Shown piece by piece: positions 7,129 through 11,712 of a DNA stretch of 11,712 nucleotides. The DNA comes from CAZHOV01 sp964534315. Its GTDB lineage: Bacteria; Bacteroidota; Bacteroidia; Chitinophagales; Saprospiraceae. The notes beneath the pieces are model-generated. The model worked only from the letters and a program-made list of their open reading frames with translations. It was not told where the DNA came from and ran no database searches. The stretch is from the NCBI GenBank assembly GCA_964534315.1, contig CAZHOV010000180.1:1-11712 (forward strand). The letters run 5' to 3'. The position numbers and the translations under genes were made by a program. The first letter of the stretch is position 1, and each line of letters starts with the position of its first letter.

Positions 7129-8556
7129 ATGGAGGAACAAAAGCAAAATGCATCGATACCCAACGGTTCGGAAAAGCCGCAAGAGCAGATCAAGAGAGGA
7201 GCTGGTGATCTGGTATCGGGAGTACGTCAATTTTTTAGGGAACTGGTCGACCTTCAAGAGGGACTCGATAAAGAGGGGACGATCATAAATATTAAGAATA
7301 ACAAGCGCATGAGGGGCGCTAACGTCTGGCTATTGATCTGTTCTATAGTTATTGCTTCTTTAGGTTTGGATCTCAATTCGCCGGCTGTTATCATTGGCGC
7401 CATGTTGATCTCTCCGCTGATGTCTCCCATTCTCGGGGTTGGGCTGGGCATCGGAATCAATGATAAAACAACTTTTTTCATAGCATTACAGCACTTTCTG
7501 ATTTCTGTCATTATTGCGATACTGACCAGTACACTTTACTTTTCTATCACCCCCTTTGGTTCCATTACCCCCGAGATCGAAGCCCGGACGGCACCTACCC
7601 TGCTCGATGTACTCGTTGCTTTTTTTGGAGGACTGGCAGGGATTATTTCCGGCTCCCGAAAGGATAAATCAAATGCCATACCGGGAGTTGCTATTGCTAC
7701 TGCCTTGATGCCCCCCCTTTGTGTAACTGGCTTTGGACTGGCTACACAAAACTGGCTATATTTATTCAATTCTTTCTATTTGTTTTTCCTGAACGCCTCT
7801 TTCGTTGCGCTGGCTACCTTCCTTATTGTACGATATCTACAATTTCCAACCCGGGCTTATGCAACAAAAAGGGAAAATAACAGAACCAGGTTAATCCTTT
7901 TTGCATTTAGCACGGCCGTCATTGTACCAAGTATTTTTATCCTGGTCGATGTAATCAAAGACGTTCAGGAAAAAAATAATATTCAAAGATTTATTACCGA
8001 AAACTTTGAAGGTCCTGATACCAATAAAAATGCCATTTGTGCTTATAAAAAAGACCCGGAAACCGATACGTTTAATTTAAAGATTTTACTTTTTGACACT
8101 CTGAGCAATGTCGAGGAACTGCAATACCGGGAGGCTTTAACCAAAAAATATAACGTCACCCGGGCAAAAGTCAAATTTATAGAACCCAATATCCCAGAAT
8201 TCGATAGCCGAAAGATCAGAGAATCCATAAAAGGCGATCTACTCACCGCATTTGAAGCCCGTCAGACTATTAAGACTGAAAAAGATAAACAAATAGAATT
8301 GCTCAAATCACAAATTGACAGCATCACTAACCCCAGATATCTGCAGGAAGCCATTAAATATGAGGTTAAATCCATCTTTCCTGATTTAAAGGAGTTTAAC
8401 CTTTATCTCAGAAATCCTGACAAAACCAATAATACTGTTCCAGTACCACTGGCCCAGGTAAAATGGAATACCAGCAACTACCAAAAAAAAGAAAGGCAGT
8501 TAGAAGATTTTTTGAAACTACGAGCAAAGCTGGATACGATCATCATTGCACATTAA
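7129..8556 (+). CDS. DUF389 (TIGR00341-like) integral membrane protein with long C-terminal domain
   Basis: The 475-residue protein has a charged cytoplasmic-type N-terminus (1-63) and then about six or seven transmembrane segments (roughly 64-80, 85-110, 116-141, 158-175, 185-205, 208-236, 254-275). The conserved DUF389 blocks are clear: GAMLISPLMSPILGVGLGIG (90-109), then TAPTLLDVLVAFFGGLAG (154-171), SGSRKD (174-179) and IPGVAIATALMPPLC (184-198). No transported substrate or reaction is established for the family as far as I know. After the last helix there are about 200 soluble residues with a charged, probably coiled-coil stretch (about 365-395). These residues are extracytoplasmic or cytoplasmic depending on helix count. 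The last codons (ATT GCA CAT TAA) already look like the CACATTG repeat that follows, so the repeat may have set this C-terminus. It converges on the cryptochrome gene. Confidence 0.9.
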   Translation: MEEQKQNASIPNGSEKPQEQIKRGAGDLVSGVRQFFRELVDLQEGLDKEGTIINIKNNKRMRGANVWLLICSIVIASLGLDLNSPAVIIGAMLISPLMSPILGVGLGIGINDKTTFFIALQHFLISVIIAILTSTLYFSITPFGSITPEIEARTAPTLLDVLVAFFGGLAGIISGSRKDKSNAIPGVAIATALMPPLCVTGFGLATQNWLYLFNSFYLFFLNASFVALATFLIVRYLQFPTRAYATKRENNRTRLILFAFSTAVIVPSIFILVDVIKDVQEKNNIQRFITENFEGPDTNKNAICAYKKDPETDTFNLKILLFDTLSNVEELQYREALTKKYNVTRAKVKFIEPNIPEFDSRKIRESIKGDLLTAFEARQTIKTEKDKQIELLKSQIDSITNPRYLQEAIKYEVKSIFPDLKEFNLYLRNPDKTNNTVPVPLAQVKWNTSNYQKKERQLEDFLKLRAKLDTIIIAH

Positions 8557-8573
8557 GAAACTATTCCTAATTC

Positions 8574-8629
8574 CACATTGCACATTGCACATTGCTCATT
8601 GCACATTCCTAACTGCACATTGCTCATTG
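8574..8629. repeat. 7-bp tandem repeat array (CACATTG/CTCATTG), eight units
   Basis: Eight consecutive 7-base units in strict register: three CACATTG, CTCATTG, CACATTC, CTAACTG, CACATTG, CTCATTG. Degenerate units continue leftwards into the end of the DUF389 coding region (ATCATTG CACATTA at 8542-8555). The right edge stops one base before the stop codon of the cryptochrome gene. The array therefore fills almost the whole convergent gap. It has no dyad symmetry, so it is not an ordinary hairpin terminator. Confidence 0.85.
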
Positions 8630-8630
8630 C

Positions 8631-10070
8631 CTAAACTCCCCACTTCTCAGTTCTGACCAGGGCTTTGGGATAATCGGCTCCGAGGATAACCGACCATTCA
8701 TCTTGTTCTTCATTAGAGAGTTGATCTGGTTGATGGACTTTATCAGACGGCACATCTTTGAGTTCGGGTAGCCAGAGTTTGACATAGTCACCTTGGGGGT
8801 CATATCGTTTGGCTTGGGAAAGGATATTAAAATACCGGTCTTCTCTCGGGTCACTCCCTACTCCTGCTATGTAATTCCAGTTCCCCCAGTTGCTACAAGG
8901 GTCGTAATCAATAAGCCGGGATTCAAAATACTCTGCCCCCATCTGCCAGTTTACGCTAAGATCTTTCACCAAAAAACTAGCTACATTTTGCCGGCCCCGG
9001 TTGGACATAAATCCAGTCAGGTTTAATTCTCTCATGTTTGCATCGATAAAAGGCAAACCTGTACGTCCTTCAGCCCAAATAGCGAACAGGTGACGATCGT
9101 TTTTCCAAGAAGGATCTGACTTACTTTTCATACCTCTTTTGAAGAAAATTCTGTTGCCATGTTTTTTACCCATGAGGCGAAAAAAGTCTCTCCACATTAA
9201 TTCAAAAAACAACCAGTAGGTCGATTTATTCTTACCCCGGGTTGCTTCATACCGCTTTAGCTCCTGGTAGATCATTTTGGGAGACAAGCAGCCTTGTGAT
9301 AGCCAGGCTGAAAATTTGGAAGAGTAATCACCACCGACCAAATCATTTCGGGTTTCTTTATAGGTTTTGATCGCTTCGGCTTCCCATAAATAATAATTTA
9401 ATCTTTTCAATCCCTCTGTTTCGCCTCCTTTAAAATCAATAACGGCACGTGGTTCGGTGTCAAAAGAATCATGACCAAAATCTTCTGTAGCCGGCATCTC
9501 TCCCGGTTCCATTTCGATGGTAAGCGGATTAAAGGAGGTGGTTGGTGCAGGAAGGGGATCGCGGACAGGCACAATTCGCTCCACCTCTTTTTTAAATTGA
9601 GTAAAGGTATCCGGACAATGGTTGACTGGAAAAGGAAGATCTTGGGTATAATACAACATTTTCCCTCTTGAATAAATCATTTCCTGACCAATCGCCCAAA
9701 GGTTTTGTTCAAGCGCATCTTGTACTTCCACCTCTTCCTGTGTTCGTTCACGGTTACAGAACACCCAACTCGTTTTGGCCTTGTGAGCTATTGCTGCAAT
9801 TTCTTCTTCCGGTTTTCCTACCCGCACATAAAGCTCGCTACCGAGAGCACGCAAATTTTTTCTCAGATCTTTAACACTTTCAATGATAAATTTGGCTCTG
9901 TACTTCCCTGTCTTGGGAAAGCCAAAAGATGTTTGGCCCTTGAAAACACGTTCATCAAAGACAAAAAGAGGAATCACCTCTTCACCACTCTTCAACGCGT
10001 CTGTAAGTGCTTCATTATCATGCAATCTTAAATCCTGACGAAACCAAATGATGACTCTTTTACGTACCAT
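8631..10070 (-). CDS. cry: Cryptochrome DASH (photolyase/cryptochrome family)
   Basis: The 479-residue flavoprotein has an N-terminal photolyase alpha/beta domain (about 4-135, starting VIIWFRQDLRLHDNEAL) for the antenna cofactor and a C-terminal helical FAD domain (about 215-440). FAD-binding and DASH-type motifs seen are SSKFSAWLSQGCLSPKMI (250-267), ELMWRDFFRLM (290-300), SNRGRQNVASFLVKDL (356-371) and DYDPCSNWGNWNY (388-400) with GVGSDPREDRYFN (403-415). The SNRGRQN and GVGSDPRED forms separate DASH proteins from CPD photolyases. DASH proteins repair cyclobutane dimers in single-stranded or looped DNA under blue light and may also signal. The length is that of bacterial DASH proteins, without an extra C-terminal tail. 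It is divergent from the lipoprotein-SCO pair and stands alone as a light-related gene. Confidence 0.95.
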   Translation of the reverse strand: MVRKRVIIWFRQDLRLHDNEALTDALKSGEEVIPLFVFDERVFKGQTSFGFPKTGKYRAKFIIESVKDLRKNLRALGSELYVRVGKPEEEIAAIAHKAKTSWVFCNRERTQEEVEVQDALEQNLWAIGQEMIYSRGKMLYYTQDLPFPVNHCPDTFTQFKKEVERIVPVRDPLPAPTTSFNPLTIEMEPGEMPATEDFGHDSFDTEPRAVIDFKGGETEGLKRLNYYLWEAEAIKTYKETRNDLVGGDYSSKFSAWLSQGCLSPKMIYQELKRYEATRGKNKSTYWLFFELMWRDFFRLMGKKHGNRIFFKRGMKSKSDPSWKNDRHLFAIWAEGRTGLPFIDANMRELNLTGFMSNRGRQNVASFLVKDLSVNWQMGAEYFESRLIDYDPCSNWGNWNYIAGVGSDPREDRYFNILSQAKRYDPQGDYVKLWLPELKDVPSDKVHQPDQLSNEEQDEWSVILGADYPKALVRTEKWGV

Positions 10071-10189
10071 TTACTTGTGTTTAAATAAGAAAAAAACAAT
10101 TGAAATCAAAACAACTTAAGCTATAATTAGTTGTTAAGAAAATGAGATTACTCGCAAAGTTTTCGTATCCTTCAATCAAAATAAATATC

Positions 10190-10669
10190 ATGCAAAATAT
10201 AATTTTATTATCACTTATTTTTTCGATTTTTATTTTAACTTTTTCCAACTGCTCGACTCCAACTGAAAAAAAGTCAACCCAAGTGACAGAAACCAAAAAA
10301 GAGCAAAATAATCTTTTCCGTGAAGTTATGGAAATACATGACGAAGTGATGCCTAAAACTTCAGACATTAACCGGGCTAAGCGAAAAATAAAAGCGTACC
10401 TAGAAGCCAACCCTGATCTGGATCAGGCTACCCGTGATACCCTACGCCAGGTTATTACTGAATTGACAAAAGCAGAAGATGCCATGATGGACTGGATGCA
10501 AGGCATTCGGAATCCTGCTGACTCCGTACCCCATCAAAAAGCTATGGATTATCTGAATAATGAGAAAAAAGAAATCGAAACGGTAAGAGACCTGATGCTT
10601 AAAAGCCTGGAAAAAGGGGAAAAAACAATTGAGGATCAGATATCCGGACAACCTAAAGAAAAGAGGTAA
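10190..10669 (+). CDS. Small helical lipoprotein, His/Met-containing, upstream of SCO
   Basis: The ATG at 10190 was preferred to the one at 10142, because only then does the 159-residue product start with a clean lipoprotein signal: MQNIILLSLIFSIFILTFSN then C21. The mature part is hydrophilic and almost entirely helical, with no beta or enzyme motif. It contains MEIHDEVMP (47-55), AEDAMMDWM (95-103) and H115/M119, placing several His and Met side chains on predicted helices. I recall similar unnamed Bacteroidota lipoproteins with an HDEVMP...MMDWM pattern, but know no function. Its stop lies 52 nt before the SCO gene on the same strand with no clear promoter between, so the two are probably one transcript. 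A copper- or cytochrome-oxidase-related role is inferred only from this neighbour and from the Met/His content. Confidence 0.8.
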   Translation: MQNIILLSLIFSIFILTFSNCSTPTEKKSTQVTETKKEQNNLFREVMEIHDEVMPKTSDINRAKRKIKAYLEANPDLDQATRDTLRQVITELTKAEDAMMDWMQGIRNPADSVPHQKAMDYLNNEKKEIETVRDLMLKSLEKGEKTIEDQISGQPKEKR

Positions 10670-10721
10670 TGTTTCAATGACTTAAATGGTCAAAGCACGA
10701 TTATATTCAAATCAATACCGT

Positions 10722-11360
10722 ATGAAAAAAAATATCAACATCATTTCTATGCTTGTGGCAATGGCCACATTGCTAGCCGCTATTTCTTGCCAAGGCCCCA
10801 CCGCCGATAAACCTTTGCCGATTTTAGGGCACAAAGGTGTGGAAAATGGAGATACCGTTTATCATGCTATTCCTACTTTTGCCTTTATCAACCAGGACAG
10901 TCAGCTGGTCACTAATAAAACATTTGCCGATCAGATATATGTTGCTGATTTTTTCTTTACCAAATGCCCAACAATCTGCCCGGTGGTTAAAAAGCAAATG
11001 CTTCGTATATATGACCAGTTTGGAGATGAGCCGTTAGCTCTTTTATCCCATTCTATCGATACGCGGAATGACTCTGTTCCTGCCTTAAAAAGCTATGCTA
11101 AGAAGTTGAATATTGAAGCTCCGAAGTGGCATTTGGTTACCGGAAAACGTGATGATATTTATGAAATTGCCGATGATTACTTCAGTATCGCTACCGAGGA
11201 TCCAGATGCCCCCGGTGGATTTAACCACAGTGGTCGGCTGATCTTGGTTGATCAAAATCGGCACATTCGCTCCTTTTGTGACGGGACAGATCCCGAAAGT
11301 GTCGACCGGTTTATGAAAGACATTGAAAAGTTATTGAAGGAACCGCAGAGCAATAAATAA
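10722..11360 (+). CDS. SCO1/SenC family lipoprotein (copper chaperone / thiol-disulfide protein)
   Basis: The start at 10722 gives a 212-residue protein beginning MKKNINIISMLVAMATLLAA with lipobox cysteine C23. The ATG at 10686 would only add twelve polar residues before this signal. The thioredoxin-like fold carries the SCO copper site CPTICP (C82, C86), with the distal histidine H169 in GGFNHSGRLILVDQ (165-178) and the typical ending IRSFCDGTDPESV. All three copper ligands are present, so it should be functional. SCO proteins deliver copper to the CuA site of cytochrome c oxidase subunit II or keep its cysteines reduced; here the protein would be membrane-anchored and extracytoplasmic. An extra cysteine, C186, sits near the end. 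No oxidase genes are in the window. It follows the small helical lipoprotein and is followed by the large heptamer array. Confidence 0.92.
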   Translation: MKKNINIISMLVAMATLLAAISCQGPTADKPLPILGHKGVENGDTVYHAIPTFAFINQDSQLVTNKTFADQIYVADFFFTKCPTICPVVKKQMLRIYDQFGDEPLALLSHSIDTRNDSVPALKSYAKKLNIEAPKWHLVTGKRDDIYEIADDYFSIATEDPDAPGGFNHSGRLILVDQNRHIRSFCDGTDPESVDRFMKDIEKLLKEPQSNK

Positions 11361-11400
11361 GGAGCGCCAAGAATTGTTGTTGAGGTGTTGAGAAAAATAG

Positions 11401-11652
11401 GAAATATGAAGCAGGAAGTATGAAGTAGGAAATATGAAGTAGGAAGTAGGGAGTAGGAAATATGAAGCAGGAGGTAGGGAGTAGGAAATATGAAATATGA
11501 AGTATGAAGTAGGGAGTAGGAAATATGAAATATGAAGTAGGGAGTAGGAAATATGAAATATGAAGCAGGAAGTAGGAAATATGAAATATGAAGTATGAAG
11601 TATGAAGTAGGAAATATGAAGCAGGAGGTAGGGAGTAGGGAGTAGGAAATAT
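11401..11652. repeat. 7-bp tandem repeat array, 36 units in perfect register
   Basis: Exactly 36 consecutive 7-base units (252 bp) without a single insertion or deletion. Only six unit types occur: GAAATAT (13), GAAGTAG (7), GGAGTAG (6), GAAGCAG (4), GAAGTAT (4) and GAGGTAG (2). Bases 1 (G) and 6 (A) never vary. The plus strand holds only four C in the whole array. It starts 40 bp after the SCO stop codon. The stretch from 11361 to 11400 and from 11653 to the window end contains no gene that I can support. Long open frames on the minus strand here exist only because the complement of the units has no stop codons. Confidence 0.92.
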
Positions 11653-11663
11653 GAAGACTATCA

Positions 11664-11699
11664 CCAGCTAGGGCTTGGCCCAAAATGAAAGCTACCTGG
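11664..11699. repeat. Nested imperfect inverted repeat at the window edge
   Basis: CCAGCTAG (11664-11671) pairs with CTACCTGG (11692-11699) with one mismatch. Inside it GGGC (11671-11674) and GCCC (11678-11681) form a tight three-base-loop hairpin. It lies just past the heptamer array, and no T-run follows it on either strand. It could be part of a terminator or the edge of another repeat that continues outside the window. Confidence 0.25.
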
Positions 11700-11712
11700 C
11701 AAGAACACAATT

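Noticed and set aside
10122..10127. TATAAT as a promoter for the lipoprotein-SCO unit
   Set aside because: There is a TTG 19 bases upstream, but TATAAT is not the Bacteroidota -7 element and the surroundings are A/T-rich.
10142..10189. Upstream start for the helical lipoprotein
   Set aside because: The extra 16 residues (MRLLAKFSYPSIKINI) would precede and spoil a clean lipoprotein signal that starts at 10190.
10686..10721. Upstream start for the SCO protein
   Set aside because: It adds 12 polar residues before MKKNINII, which is a typical signal start; the second ATG fits better.
11401..11652. CRISPR array
   Set aside because: Units are 7 bp and contiguous, with no spacers, no repeat of 20-40 bp separated by unique sequence, and no cas genes.
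11252..11710. Two overlapping minus-strand frames coding Ser/Tyr/Phe/Leu/Pro-rich heptad peptides
   Set aside because: They are translations of the 7-bp array: the complement units contain no stop codon, so long frames arise automatically. One of them also runs antisense into the SCO gene.

Overview
The window looks like chromosomal DNA from a member of the Bacteroidota, possibly a Saprospiria- or Cytophagia-like lineage. This is inferred from several traits: A/T-rich leaders mostly without Shine-Dalgarno sites, promoter-like TTG/TANNTTTG elements, a RibBA-type protein with a decayed GTP cyclohydrolase half, a SCO-family lipoprotein preceded by a small helical lipoprotein, and two 7-bp tandem repeat arrays between genes. 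No phage, transposon, CRISPR, rRNA or tRNA was seen. I could not run searches, so the taxonomy is an impression.

Left part (1-6135), all on the minus strand, read right to left: a cytoplasmic group 4/1-type glycosyltransferase, a membrane GT2 glycosyltransferase starting one base after it, then ribB (RibBA architecture), a MATE exporter 15 nt further on, and finally an exported protein with a DUF6624-like C-terminus. The two glycosyltransferases are almost certainly co-translated and point to an exported polysaccharide or glycolipid. The ribB-MATE pair suggests riboflavin precursor synthesis coupled to a transporter.

Middle (6136-8556): a 229-bp divergent intergenic region, then, on the plus strand, a LolD-like ABC ATPase without its permease and a DUF389 membrane protein with a long C-terminal domain.

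Right part (8557-11712): a heptamer array (CACATTG type) fills the gap between the convergent DUF389 and DASH-cryptochrome genes. Divergent from the cryptochrome lies a two-lipoprotein unit: a His/Met-containing helical lipoprotein and a SCO1/SenC copper chaperone/thioredoxin-like protein. After the SCO gene there is a much larger array of 36 in-register 7-bp units (GAAATAT/GAAGTAG type) and no further gene to the window edge.

Nothing here is clearly a new multi-gene system. The items most worth a second look are the two heptamer arrays with different units, the zinc-ligand-free GTP cyclohydrolase domain next to a MATE exporter, and the uncharacterised lipoprotein paired with SCO.
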